Positions 13,301 through 25,375 of a DNA stretch of 64,000 nt are shown here, one piece after another. The stretch's first letter is position 1, and each line of letters opens with the position of its first letter. Source of the DNA: Hydractinia symbiolongicarpus (taxonomy: Eukaryota; Cnidaria; Hydrozoa; Anthoathecata; Hydractiniidae); the NCBI RefSeq assembly GCF_029227915.1, contig NC_079887.1, positions 24,301,650 to 24,365,649 of the forward strand, given 5' to 3'. The notes below the pieces were generated by a model. The model was not told where the DNA came from and did no database searches. It saw only the letters and a program-made list of their open reading frames with translations. Made by a program: the position numbers and the translations under genes.

Positions 13301-13752
13301 CGCTGGCGGCATTTAAAAAGAAAATGGGCTTAAAATATCACACAAGATAAAATCGCTATCACAAAAGTCTACAACGTCACATTTTGCGCTCAGATTCAAA
13401 AATATGCTCTATGATATCTACTTTAACACTTTAAAAAAAATCGAAGATGAACTGTAACTCGGTTTTTAAAAAAACTAATAGTCCTGGCATATATAAAGCC
13501 ATTTAACGCGTATCCTTTAAAAGTAAAAATTCTCTTATATTATTTTTGATGTTCTTAGGTGCCTAGAACATAAATTAGGTGGTTTGGGGGCTAACTAGGT
13601 GTCAATGTGATTTTCGCAGAACAGAATATCTTATACAACGCCGTTACACAAAGGCGCGGCAAAAAGACGGTTATAATGTAAACACAACTTACAAAATGGA
13701 TCGGCTTTAAATGTTCTTGAATTAATTGCGTGATCTTTTCTTGAGAAGACAT
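10312..13752 (-). CDS. bola2: BolA-like protein 2, 2 exons
   Basis: Exon 1 is 13693-13752 (ATG at 13752) and exon 2 is 10312-10506, with donor GTAAGT and acceptor CTTTAG. The join is 255 nt, 84 residues; human BOLA2 is 86. The product starts MSSQEKITQLIQEHL and contains SGGCGAMF, EFDGKPLLKRHRLVN and DIHAFEMKTWT. Cys29 and His66 correspond to the Fe-S ligands Cys31 and His68 of human BOLA2. Family knowledge: BOLA2 pairs with the monothiol glutaredoxin GLRX3 and passes a [2Fe-2S] cluster to cytosolic acceptors such as anamorsin. There is no mitochondrial targeting extension, which fits the cytosolic BOLA2 type rather than BOLA1/BOLA3. An acceptor-like ATAATTTAG lies just before the ATG on the minus strand. 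The single intron (10507-13692) is about 3.2 kb and carries a GCTA-rich tract. Confidence 0.95.
12771..12896. repeat. GCTA/CTAG-rich low-complexity tract
   Basis: A run of AGCTAGCTAGCTAGC-like tetranucleotide repeats, partly palindromic, lies in the bola2 intron. It is interrupted by a short unique segment. Simple-sequence DNA; no gene seen. Confidence 0.8.
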
Positions 13753-14444
13753 TTTATTTATTTACAACCTAAATTATAAGAAATAAAAATATACTCAACG
13801 AAAAACAAAATAGAAGCGAACTAAATAGACAAGCAAAAAAGACACGGTTAGCCGTCATTTAATTGTGAACGCAAAAAACTCCTGAGTTTGGTAGGGATTC
13901 TCGTTATTAGAAATACAACTTTATTTACTTGTCTTAAACCTATTAAAATACATTCAATGGATATTGGGAATACTGTTTCGAAGTTTATAACAACATTTTC
14001 ATGAACTGTGGAATTTTCCGTATTTTCCAGGATTTCCACAAAAACAATTTACTAAATATTCCACAGGGCACCCTGATACAACCAAACTATGCTGTCATGT
14101 AACAGCTACACTAACACCTTCAGTAGTAACAAGCAAAAAAAAGCACACCACAGCAGGTTCATTTCTGCAAAATGCAATATTTATTATAATAAAATAAATT
14201 AAAAATAATTTTCGCTATAAAATATAAGATTTTTTATAGTTTCATTAAGTACGTAAACCCATACAGAACATTCCTGAGTAGGGAAGTATCGTTATGTCGT
14301 GCCTACTGGAAAAACAATTTCAAGAAAGACGAAGCGGTTTATGTCCAAGATATCTTTCATGGGATCCATTCAAAACCATCTCCACTGTAACTTCCGTCAT
14401 GTGAGAAACTCAAATCATTTCCTTAATATTGACGGTTTAAAACG
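13753..14444. other. intergenic between ogfod2 and bola2
   Basis: This gap separates the stop of ogfod2 from the start of bola2, both on the minus strand. A minus-strand AATAAA (TTTATT at 14180-14185 on the plus strand) is a reasonable polyadenylation signal for ogfod2. The bola2 promoter must lie in the lower half, but no clear core-promoter motif stands out in this AT-rich DNA. Confidence 0.45.
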
Positions 14445-17400
14445 TCACGTTAAAGAACACACGTTCACCACATCATTTACAGTGAATCCATCTCCGTCTC
14501 CTTCTGTTTCAACTAGTGAAGGGACTTCGTCGCACATAGGACAAAGCTGATTCCGCACACAGGAGGAACGCATCCAGATGATAAGATTAAAACGTTCACC
14601 AGATTCGAGAGGCATGGCACCATGCATGTGTTGGCCACGATGCAGCACGCCATGACCAAGATAGTGCAACACTTGAAAATATTCCATGTGTTGTTCCTAA
14701 TAAACAGATAACATGTAAGCAAAGTTGACATAATCAAAGTCTGGACCTAGGCTCTTTAATAATAGTCGTGTTCTGTCTGTGTGTCCACGAAAGCCGTGTC
14801 CCGTAACAGAAACACGAAATTTTTAAAATGCGCACCAAAACCAAATGCGACATAATTTTGTCCACTTTGTTGCAACGCGTTAATTTAAAGGACGCCAACC
14901 CCGTAGTTTTTTCCACCGGCTAACGACCAGTAGTCTATATTATAATACCCGTATACGTCTGTCTTTCACGCAAAATGGTAGCTTAGCTTTGCAAGTAGCG
15001 AGACTCACGTAATGCGGTATAAAAAGGACGGGAGAACCCGTGGATTTTTCCATGGACCACCGACTAGTGATAAGAAATCTGAAATGCTTTATTAAGAAAA
15101 CACTTCGATGTTTAAATTTTTTTAAATTTTGAAAATTATTACCAGCAAAATGTAATTTTTTTCAACCCATAAATCGACTTAAAATGCTTGCAAAAAAACT
15201 CAATAATTTTTAAAAGGTAGTTGCGAGCTAGTGGGAAGCAATTTACCACGAAATCCTCTTTCTGTAACAAATACAACACAAGCAGTCCATTTTTTATTTA
15301 AAATTTGAATTTAGCTTGGATAGTTTTTATTTTGATGGCGTCAACAATGCCTTGTCCAAATTCAATTTTTTTTGACATTTGTTACCCCATTAAGGAGAGC
15401 AAGGAGATATTAAAGCTAACCTTTAATCAGACGTTATTAAGTTGCTCAGGGGTAAAGGTAAACGGGCCCAGCGATAGCAGTTTTACAGTAGTTATACCGC
15501 CGGTAATGTTTCCAGCGACTTATTTTTGGATAGAGCAAAAAAAACCGAATGAGAAACTTAAAATTTTAACAACTATGTTGATATATACAAAAATGAGACC
15601 CATATTAAAATTTTAATCATTTTGCTGATGAGCAATGTAGTAACCTCATAATTACTTTAATGTTTGCTGCTTTACGCAATCGTTTTGTTTTTAGCCCTTT
15701 TTCGCGATAGTTTTTTTCCTTTAGAAATATTAATACAGCAAAACTCTTTTTTTTTTCAAAGCAAGATTTAGGCCTGTTATCAAAAAAAACAATGACACAT
15801 GGATGGATATTATATTTATTTATTGTTTATTTATTCACCCAAAAATAACCTCTTTCTTTGATTCGCGAAAGTTTTTCCCGCAAAATGTGTTCCAAAAATC
15901 GCGAAACGCGAAAGTTTATTATATTAATTTCGCATTTGACTCAAATTTTCTAGTAATTAAACGTTTTTCATCGTCCCATCATTTTCAAAATTAAAAAACA
16001 CCCAGACACTACTAACCTGACGCATGCAAGAAAAGTACAAATCTCCTTCATCAAAACTCTCCGTTAAAGACACGTTTAAAGTCACTTCAGCATTGTCGTA
16101 ATGCAAGTCCAAACCACTGTCATCTTTACTTTCATTGTAGTCATATGACACTACGAATGCACGGTGCGAGTCGAGACCATTTTCACCGCACCACTCAGGG
16201 TAGAGGATGCAAGCAATCGGCGAGATATACTCTTTGCATAGTTGGTTTATAAAATTAGGATAAAAACCAAGTTCGTCCAATAACACCTAAGAAGAAAAAC
16301 AAATTTACAAATGAATAACAAAGCGATAATTTTAACACTAATTTTCATCACGAAAAATTTGGGCCATCTTTAAACCTTTTTTATTACTTTTGAAAACGTC
16401 ATGTGGTCAACGCTTTGTATGTTTTCGGACACTTCATATATTTCACGTTAACCTGCGCAATATTTTTAAAAGTTACCGTAGAATTTGTCCGCTTGGGGAA
16501 GTTATGGGTTTGCCCATCACTAACGAATAAAAAAAGATAATTTTTCGGAAGTTTTCTTTCAATTTCCTGTAAAAGTATCCAAAAGTAGCATATATAACGA
16601 TAAAAATGTATTTGCTCATAAAAATTTTATTTAAATCCCCATCCAATCTTCAGTGTAGTATCTTTAATTCAAAGACTTACGCCATAACTGTTCATAGAGT
16701 TCGGTCTGCTTTTCGGAGCATCACTTCGTTCGAAATGTTTCAGCTCCTCCACAAGCTTCTCACAAAAGAAACGTGTAAAAACTGGAAGCGTGAATGTGCC
16801 AGGAGCTACACGAAAGCAGAAATAACTACACAAAGAATCCCATAAAAAATCCACACATTTTACTGAGATTGGAGAGAATGTCTCACACATTCTATTAAAT
16901 GTCATGAATTTAAAATGTCATCATGTTTTTTAATTTATTCTCATTTCTTTGTAGAAAAGTTCGACTTTTTCTTAGGTAACATATGTTGTGTTTCTTATGG
17001 TGCTTTAAAGACTTTAAAAAAGTGTACAAACAGTTTTATGGGAAAGTGTGTGATAATAGAAAAAGATTGATTAAATTTTTTGAAATTTGGTGTTGTTCCT
17101 TCCCCCTTTTTCCCTTGCCCCTTCTGCGATTATATTACGTTTTTTGTTAAAACCACACGATTCTATACATTTTCTTCATCAACATTTCAAGATCTACACG
17201 ATAGATATAACGGGTAAAAAATATTATTGTGCATTGGTTAGCCTTTGCTGATGTCAGCAAAATTCCTAAGCTCAATCTCTCCTTATCTGTTCATTAAAAG
17301 GACATGATCCCATGCATTATTTTCATCTGCGTTTCAGCCTGTTAAAGGTTGCCTCCGACGTTATAACAAGTTCATCTTAATTGAAAGAAACCATTAAAAC

Positions 17401-20400
17401 ATTATAGAAAAAGTATTATTTAATGATTTACTTACAAAATAAAAGCATAAACACGATTTACTTATTCCATGTTTTCATAAAACCTTGAGCTTCGACCGCC
17501 ATTATTGCAGCATTTAAAACACGCTTCAAAATCTTGAAAAAAACATCAGGATACCTCCTGACGTCACAAGAGCCAAAACCACAGACTGTCTTGCAGCTTA
17601 AAAACGACGACGTGAGATTTCTATATGAAATTAATTATTAAGAAGTTGTTCCGCTATCACAATTCTAATTAGCTTTAAAAATATTTTCTTTCTCATATTG
17701 TAAACATGTTTTTTGATTGGGTGTCCCTACTCTCCAGTGGAGGATTCGAAGTATCGTATGTAGAGAAAGGATGTTGTGTGGGTAAAGGGATGACCTAAGA
17801 AACAAGGGCTTCATCAGACGCACAGGCCTTGTTTCTTATACCGCTTTCTGCTTGGGTAGAGAAATTGATCCATGATAGAATCAAAACAACCCGACCTGGC
17901 GTAAGCGGTCAGTCATTACGAAGGGTCTGTTTATAACGAAAGGGTTACCTCTAAATAATTCGTTCTCGATTTGTTTGTTGGCCATGCTTAACAGAATTGA
18001 TTAGTGATTGATAACAAACCACGAGCGATTATTAGCGAGGTGAAAAAGGAAAGGGAAAAAATGTGCTGTCTTGTTGCTAAAGAAGACTAAGTCACGTGAT
18101 TTTATGGGTAAATATAATTGGTAGGTGAAAGGCACCTGTAATTGCCGTCCGGGAAGAAAACGAGCCTTCATTATCCCTGCCGAAAGACCCTCTGTAGAGA
18201 GGAAATTTTTGAAAACTCAATTAAATACTCACGAATGACATAATTTTGTTTTACGTTTTATTTTATGTAATTTGTACTTATTATTTTTTTTTTTTTTTTA
18301 TTTTTTTAATTAAGTTAAAATACATTTTCGGCATCATGGAAAACCCATGTTAACTCATTTTCAGGAACTACATGCCCTTCCATATATCCTGTGTATACCT
18401 CATCAGGCTCTGGATAAGCATCACGAATTTTTTTCACTGCACATGACGGGATGACCCTTAGCACAGATTTGCCAAGTCTGTTGTGAACCCACCACGTGAA
18501 CTGTCGGTAAGCAGCATAGCAATATGTTCTAAAAGAAAAATATTAACCTGAAATATCAACCTTATGTTCTTATAACCCATATTTCTATAAACAGCGTGTT
18601 TTGACTGGAACAACATCTACTTACTTATTGGGAACGTCATTTCTTGGAGGAAGATATGTCGATTCTCTATCATACATTCCAACCAAAGCAGTCCAGAGAT
18701 TTCCTTTCCTTAAAACAATCGGGTCAAAATCTTCGTGATTGACTATACAGTTTATTTCTAAAGAATATATTTTTAATAACTTAATAATCAGCATATAATG
18801 TTTCGTATATCCTGCTAAAAAGTACACACCTTGTAGGTTATATATATGTCTTGATTCCAGTTCGTGACAGCAAAAACATTCATTTTCAGTGCTCATTTGA
18901 CGGCAATTGTTGCATTTACACCGCGACGTAGCGTGAAGGTTAATCCTTAATTCTGCGATTTCCCCATCGCTATCACTGTCATATGTCACCCACGATAAGT
19001 CTGATAAATCCCCCCTACGTGTAGGTTTAAACTGGAAGCCAAGTACAACGTTAGAACATTTTGATTCCGACTCATCCGAAGATTACATTACTTAACAAAC
19101 GTGTTGCTTTTAAAAGAAAACAAATAATTCTGCATTAAGCAAACAACAAAATTTTTTTCTAGCGCTAATGAATCTTAAACATATCAACAAGGCATTCTAA
19201 ACACGATTTAGTCAGTAGAATATTTCACCGTAAGGCATCCTATAATTCTTTGGTCCTTGTGACGTCAATTATGCAGCCATTATGAGTTTCAAAGTTTGAG
19301 AAGAAGCGTGAGCATGATAAAGCCGCATGAAGTGAGGTAGCTCAAAATTTGAAAGTTTATTTACAATTATTTGCTGTACTAAACTTTTCTGTAAAAAACG
19401 AATGTTCTTTTCTTAAATACTTATATGAATAGAACTTAATTAGGTAGCATCATTAAAACATCGGAGGGGACCTTTAACAACAGATACAATGGGTTAAAAA
19501 AAGTTTTGTATACGCACTGTTGATATCACCTATATTCTTGTTATTGTTTTTTTTGCCTAAGTGGATTTCCCTGTGGGTTAATTTACCAATTGAGCAACTC
19601 TAAAACATTTTTTTTCTAAAAAGTTTATATCTTTGATTCCATTTTTGAGTAGGTCTTCCTTTAAATTATCTAAATTCTGTCATTCTGTATGATTGTGGGT
19701 TCATGTTTTTACAACTAGTAAAAAGTGGCAGTCATTTTGTATGTTTGGGGATTCGAAAACACTCAAAAATGTTACAGTGCATTTCAACTTCACAAACTCT
19801 AAATTAAGATATAAAAACAAAATATATAAAAACAAATTTATTTTTTGTGAAAAAAGAGCACTATGCAATGCAAAAACTTTCGCATACTTTCGGATGGTAA
19901 AGTAAGCATTAAAAAGAGTTAGCATTTTTGCAACATTTGACATATCATAGCATAATTAACGGAAATATTTCCTATATATACCTTTCCAACTTTTCAACAT
20001 ATTGACAAACTGTTGACGATCAGCTGTTGTTTCTTTCGCATAGTTGACAATGTCGCACAATCGAGCATCAAAAAAAGATTCCTGCGAAAAGAAAAGTGGA
20101 AAAGTAAAACAAAGTTAAATTATGTCTTACAAATGTCTGTGTTTACTATGCATGCTTTTTTATAAGCAACAAAAAAATTTAGCTGAGGCCTAATGTTGCT
20201 TAAGTTTGTATTTTGTTCAACTGTTGCTCACGTGTTGCCTGTTAGAAGTACAGAGTGTAGTTAAATTGCTTGGTTTAGCTAAGGCACCAATCAAAATCAT
20301 ATCTGAACTAATTACTTTGTAGTCATTCGCAAAATTAAATCCCTCAAATTTCCCTATAAATAGTTATTCTATCATTTTAGTCCTGTAAATAAACTTTTAC

Positions 20401-22314
20401 ATATATGACACCAAGTGGAAAAATATTATAGACCATTTTGATTGTCTAAAACAAAAATGTTGCAGTATGTGGCTACACAATGAAAACTTCTGCAACAGAA
20501 CATTACACTCTGAAGATTTTATATGGTAAACATGCTGTAATGTTTTCAGCATAATTTTGTTGCAACGCATGTAAAAGAAAAACTGTATATGGTATGCAAT
20601 TCATTCAGGCATAAGGAAAGCAACAAATTGCATTGCATACACATGAAATAAATTGCTTTTGGTCTCAAAGCTATACAATACACATTACTTTTATGTTATT
20701 TTTTAAAGTACTGCCATTGTAGTCTTTTCTTTTTACACAATATTGTATTAAAGCCACCAAATTCTTAACAATAGGACTATTCAAATACTTGCAATGAATC
20801 TGATTTGATAGCAAGAGTTAAAATTTCACCTGCAATGTGTAAAGCTGTGAATGAAGTGGTTTGTAATTGCGAGCAATCACTTCTTTCCTCCGTCTAGATT
20901 CTCTACCATTTGATCTTCTTTTATTTATTTCTTCATGGATCTATATGTAATTGAAAAAAAAATACAGCAGCTGATTTAAATAAGTGATGAGTCAAATATA
21001 AATTACCATTCACTCAACAAAATGTGCTGGTGTTAATAAACATCTACCATTAGATTCTATAATAAGTAAATCTTTTTTTTAATTATAGGAATTTATACAC
21101 TTGAACACTTCATGTTGGAGAATCTGATGATCTGACTGCAGAGTAGAAATCCTCTTAAATGAGGAAAAATATTTTTGCTTTACTTTAAAGTGAGATATAA
21201 GGGTGAATTTCTTGCTGCCGTTGTTATTGGAAACTACCTTCCTGTACATGACTACACTGTTATAGCATGTGATTCTGTTGTGGTAGGCAGAAACAAAAAT
21301 TAAATACTATAGGCAAGCAACTCAAAAAGTCAGAACATACCAATTCCTTGACATTTTGTATTTTCTCTTTTGTGTTGCAACCTCTCTCCTCGAGAATCTA
21401 CAAAAGGAACAATCAACTCAGCGAGACTAAACAAAAACATTTCTAGCTACGAACCATTCATACAATGCTTACATACAAACTCGACAAATAAAATAAGGTA
21501 TTAGCAATTTTCCACTAAAAACTGCAATACATAATATTTTCATCTTTTCAGATTTAGCACAACGCAGCATAAAATAAAATGCATGAAAATAATTGTATAT
21601 AACAGGGGTCACCAGGAAGGAAAATGTTGTGCCAATTTTCGCATGTCATAACTATTTCACAATATTTTATGGCATCAAGTGGCATGTGGTTGCATTTTTG
21701 GCTAGCATGACTATGTTTATATAAAGTATAATAATTTTAAAAATAAATTATTTTTTATTTTTTTATTTTTCAATTTATTCTTCAGAAATTCAAACGTAAA
21801 CAAAGGTTTTTTTTCAATGTGACACGAACTGAAAGTAGGTTCATGGTCTTTTAATTACAAAGTCCTGGAAATTTGTCATAAAATAATAAAATAATGGTAG
21901 ATGCAACCCACATGTTGGAAAATGTTTGGGATTAATGGATAGTTCCAGACCAATTTTATTTGTAAACAATCAATTAAATTATTTTTGGAACTACTAGCCA
22001 GAAACATTTATCAGAAATATATACTAAATTTAGAGAAAAATGTTTTAGTTTTTTATGGCTGAGAAATTTTATAGATGTTTTTGGACAAAATATGGCACGC
22101 ATGTTTTTGTGTGTGCATGTGCGATAACATGCACTTTCTGGTGAGGTTTTTTCTGGAGGCTACTGATAAGGCTGCTAGAGTACAAAAAAACATGTAATAC
22201 CTGTTTATAGTCAGAGAGGAACTGCTGCTCATTCTTGTAAGTAACATGCAGACCATATCGTTTTAAAAATATGTTGTTTGTAAAAAAACAGCTGCAGATG
22301 TATTGTCTCTTCAT
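14445..22314 (-). CDS. ogfod2: 2-oxoglutarate/Fe(II) oxygenase OGFOD2, 7 exons
   Basis: Exons in reading order: 22201-22314, 21341-21397, 20830-20940, 19982-20081, 16681-16805, 16017-16286, 14445-14696. They sum to 1029 nt, 342 residues; human OGFOD2 is 350. Matching blocks are [18 protein letters not shown] at the N-terminus, [19 protein letters not shown], then [11 protein letters not shown], and a C-terminus ending VCSLT. The oxygenase domain keeps the iron ligands His231 and Asp233 (HYDNAE) and His284 (HMHGA), plus Arg294 (GERFN) for 2-oxoglutarate, so it should be active. The family's substrate is not established to my knowledge. The first in-frame ATG (22314) was chosen because the family motif begins directly after it. 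Exons 2 to 5 are short. Intron 4 (16806-19981) contains another gene on the same strand, and intron 6 (14697-16016) holds only AT-rich and TTCGCGAA-type sequence. Confidence 0.94.
15850..15950. repeat. TTCGCGAA-type repeat patch
   Basis: Two TTCGCGAAA/TCGCGAAACGCG-like units alternate with GTTTATT text in ogfod2 intron 6. It resembles the larger block at 7725-8097. Confidence 0.5.
18315..19082 (-). CDS. P2X7 C-terminal-domain-like zinc protein, nested, start unresolved
   Basis: Three exons join in phase: 18830-19082, 18625-18757, 18315-18528. The reading begins SSDESESK and has an acidic N-terminus. It then has [10 protein letters not shown], a CFCCHE motif, [12 protein letters not shown], and after the second junction [12 protein letters not shown] and RVIPSCAV. 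This Cys pattern and the AYRQF...IPSC block are those of the cytosolic zinc-binding 'ballast' domain at the C-terminus of P2X7 receptors. That domain also occurs alone in many invertebrate proteins of unknown function. No channel segment is present. The gene sits in intron 4 of ogfod2 on the same strand. The only nearby in-frame ATG (19086-19088) is followed at once by TAA, then by open frame from 19082. Either a point mutation broke the start, an upstream exon was missed, or the gene is a pseudogene. The next internal Met would cut into the domain. Confidence 0.72.
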
Positions 22315-24300
22315 TCTTAACAATAACTTTTTTATGGGTACTAATTTTCAAGGTTTTTTGCAAATTATGGCAGATTGTAAAATTCGTAAAATTAAGTATA
22401 TACCTGCAATATAATCTTTAAAACCCCATTATTAAAATTATTTCCTGTCAGCAATTCATGAAATTTTTACTAGCTAGCTAGCTAATGACAAAGGGAAATA
22501 TTTTATTTTATCCACAAATCCACAAAGAATAATTAATAAAAGAGGACTTGATATTCCTTCAAAAATATTTGATAAGTAACAATTTCATATTAATGCGTAA
22601 AATTCTATGGAAATTTTTTTGAAAATAAATACCCACAAAGATTGGTATGTGTAATATTCAACTTGTAACATGTTTGATTTCCAAATCACTACCTAAAAAG
22701 CAACATTTAAACATGAGACCCATGGAAAACCTTTTTACTGCTCCAGCACAAGCTCCCAGGCCTTGTTATAGAGCAGTAAGTTTTCCTCATTCTTAACTGG
22801 TTAATGTGGAACATAATTTACAATTTTTCTCTAGCAAACAAAGAGGGACCTGGTCCCACATTGTAAAACCTTTGTCCTTAAAATTTTTTTCGTTAGCCGT
22901 TTTCTGACCAACTTTTGCAATTTCTCTCCGACCACAAAAAGTTTGGGTCAGGATTTTTCAACATTCTTTTATTTTCAAGTATTTTCCCCAATTTCTGACC
23001 CAAACACAGTTAAATTACCGACTTAAATTATTTTTTCATAAAGTATCAGTAGTATGAGTATAGTTAAATAAAAATATAGCTAAATCGCTAAACAGGTGAA
23101 TAATCAAAACAACAGGCTCACAAGAAAACCAGAGTAGACAGTAAAATCTTTTTTTTTTTGACGAAAAGGTGAAGAAAATAATCTGCCGACCAACCCACTC
23201 TGCAACAAAACTACGAGTCGAAAAAACAGCAAACCAACAATTAATTTAGGACGGCTTTACATGAGACAGCCTTACCAAAAGAACAATAAGCAATGCCTTA
23301 AACATAAATAGATGAATTCCCTATACTCTATTTGTTTACATTTCAAAAGTTTTCCCGATTATTGTAAAGAGAAAAAATAAGTTGTACAATTTATTAATGT
23401 ATATGTATATGTAAATCAGAAAAATATTTACATAAATTAGAACTTTTTATTCATGATAATGTTCATGCATATTGATTAAAAATAGCTAAGAAAATTTTAT
23501 TATGAAAGCGGTTTTTCAAACGATAGAGCAGAGTCACAGATAGCATGGGGGCATTTAATTTTAACTACGCGGTAGATTACATTCAGACCGTACTGTATGT
23601 TTCTCTGCTCTACTTCCCTATCCACTGGAATTTTTCTTTGAGAGCAGCCATAGGCCTATATTAAATATTAATAGAAGAATGATTTAATATGGGTCAAAGT
23701 CATTTACTTGTAATCTGGTAGTAAGTACACAGGTACCGACCTATAACCAAGAGTTTCAAAATCTCCATTAATGCTTTTGTTTCTTAAACTCAAATATCGT
23801 TTTTAAGGACAACTCACTCCTAATCCTAAATTCTTGCAAAGAAATACTTTGTTGTTGTTTAAGAAGACGCCACGATTGCAGTTTGCATGTGCTTTTCTAG
23901 CTTACACTTTTAACATTTGTTGCTAAAACTACACAGTGATTAATCTATACTTTGCTTTTATTGGTTTTGCCTAATATCTATGAGAAAACATAAAAAATAT
24001 GTGTTTCTACAGTGATCATTTTCACTCTTAGTGGTTGGAAAATTGGTTTAGAATTCTGTTTATAATTATATTTACATCCGAAATTTGGGATCAGATAAAG
24101 TAATTTATTTTGTCATGACCCCTAGTGTTCATAACATGATTATTGCAAACTTATTTAATATAACTTTAATGACCATAAATTCGACTTTGTGTGGTTTCTT
24201 ACAGTATCTTTGCAATGTTTTTTTACACTTTTTTTTTCGCTTTTTGCGTACCATCAACATTACATAATTAGATTACTTGATATTAGCAAAATTGTGTTAG
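22315..24300. other. intergenic, upstream of ogfod2
   Basis: About 2 kb of AT-rich DNA between the ogfod2 start and the LINE. No conserved protein, RNA gene or repeat could be recognised. Short poly-T and poly-A tracts are present. The ogfod2 promoter should lie at the low-coordinate end. Confidence 0.4.
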
Positions 24301-24495
24301 GTGAAGGGTCTCCTTAAGAGACAAGAGAGGAGTTGAACGTCCTCCACCATACCTTAGTTTAAAGGGGCGATTGTGGAAGTCCCATGAAATGCCACATAGT
24401 GATGGTGTCACTTTAAAAAACACCCAGTCCAGTCTGTGAACGGTTGGCGCTAGGAAGGGCATCCAGCTGTAAAACAATGCCAAAACTCTTTATTA

Positions 24496-25375
24496 ATGGC
24501 CGTAAGAATAGTTGATCAGACAAACTGCGTAAACGGGGCTGGAACTCTAAGGAGTGAAGGTGTCGCGCACGGTAGGACAGATGTCAGATGTGAGCATCGT
24601 CAGACCGTTACCCAGCTATCACATCACAAGGTAAATAACACTAGGTTGAGGATGGCTAGCGTAAATGTTGGTACTCTGAGAGGTAGAGCAGGTGAAGTAG
24701 TTGAAATGTTAGAACGTAGATCTGTTGATATGTGTTGTGTTCAGGAAGTTAGGTGGAGAGGAGCTTCAGTGAGATTTGTGGAAGGTAGGAGGGCAAGGTA
24801 TAAGCTTTTTTGGATTGGTAATAGTGATGGATATGGAGGAGTTGGCATATTCGTTGCGGAGAAGTGGGTAGAAAAAGTAATAGATGTTATGCGTGTTAAT
24901 AGTCGTATTATAGTGATAAAGTTTTCGATAGGTAATAGGATTGTCACTTTTCTGTCAGTTTATGCTCCACAGTGTGGACTCAGTGAGGAAGATAAAGATA
25001 AGTTTTATGATGAGTTAATAGCAGTCACATCAAAGTTTGGAGACACTGAACTTGTCACGGTGGGCGGCGACTTTAATGGTCATGTTGGGAAGTCATCTGA
25101 AGGTTATAGAGGTGTGCATGGAGGCTATGGATTTGGGAGCAGAAATAAGGAAGGGGAGAGATTGCTTGAGTTTGGAATGGCAACGGACATGGTGGTTTGC
25201 AACACATCATTCAGTAAGAGACAGAGTAGGCTGATAACATATGAGTCAGGTGGTTGTAAGACACAGATAGATTACTTTTTGGTTAGAAAGTCAGACAAGA
25301 AAGTGGTGAAGGACGTGAAAGTTATATCGGGGGAAGAGTGTGTTTCCCAGCATAGGTTGCTGGTTTGTGATATTA
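24496..25375 (+). pseudogene. LINE ORF, endonuclease part (interrupted)
   Basis: This is an exonuclease-endonuclease-phosphatase fold of the apurinic endonuclease type. The expected motifs appear in order: ASVNVGTLRG (metal/DNA contact), CVQEVRW with the catalytic Glu, GGDFNGHVG with Asp and Asn, QIDYFLV, and the terminal SQHRLLVCD with the catalytic His. In cells this nicks target DNA to prime reverse transcription. The frame continues without loss of phase into 27331 once the Tc1-like insertion is ignored. As it stands the reading stops a few codons into the insertion, at 25384-25386. Similar domains are often annotated as 'craniofacial development protein 2-like'. Confidence 0.9.

Noticed and set aside
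14299-14550. Plus-strand open frame of 83 codons
   Set aside because: It overlaps the last ogfod2 exon antisense and ends in its conserved C-terminus; a shadow.
15305-15616. 103-codon open frame inside ogfod2 intron 6
   Set aside because: No family resemblance, no splice partners and AT-rich composition; probably chance.
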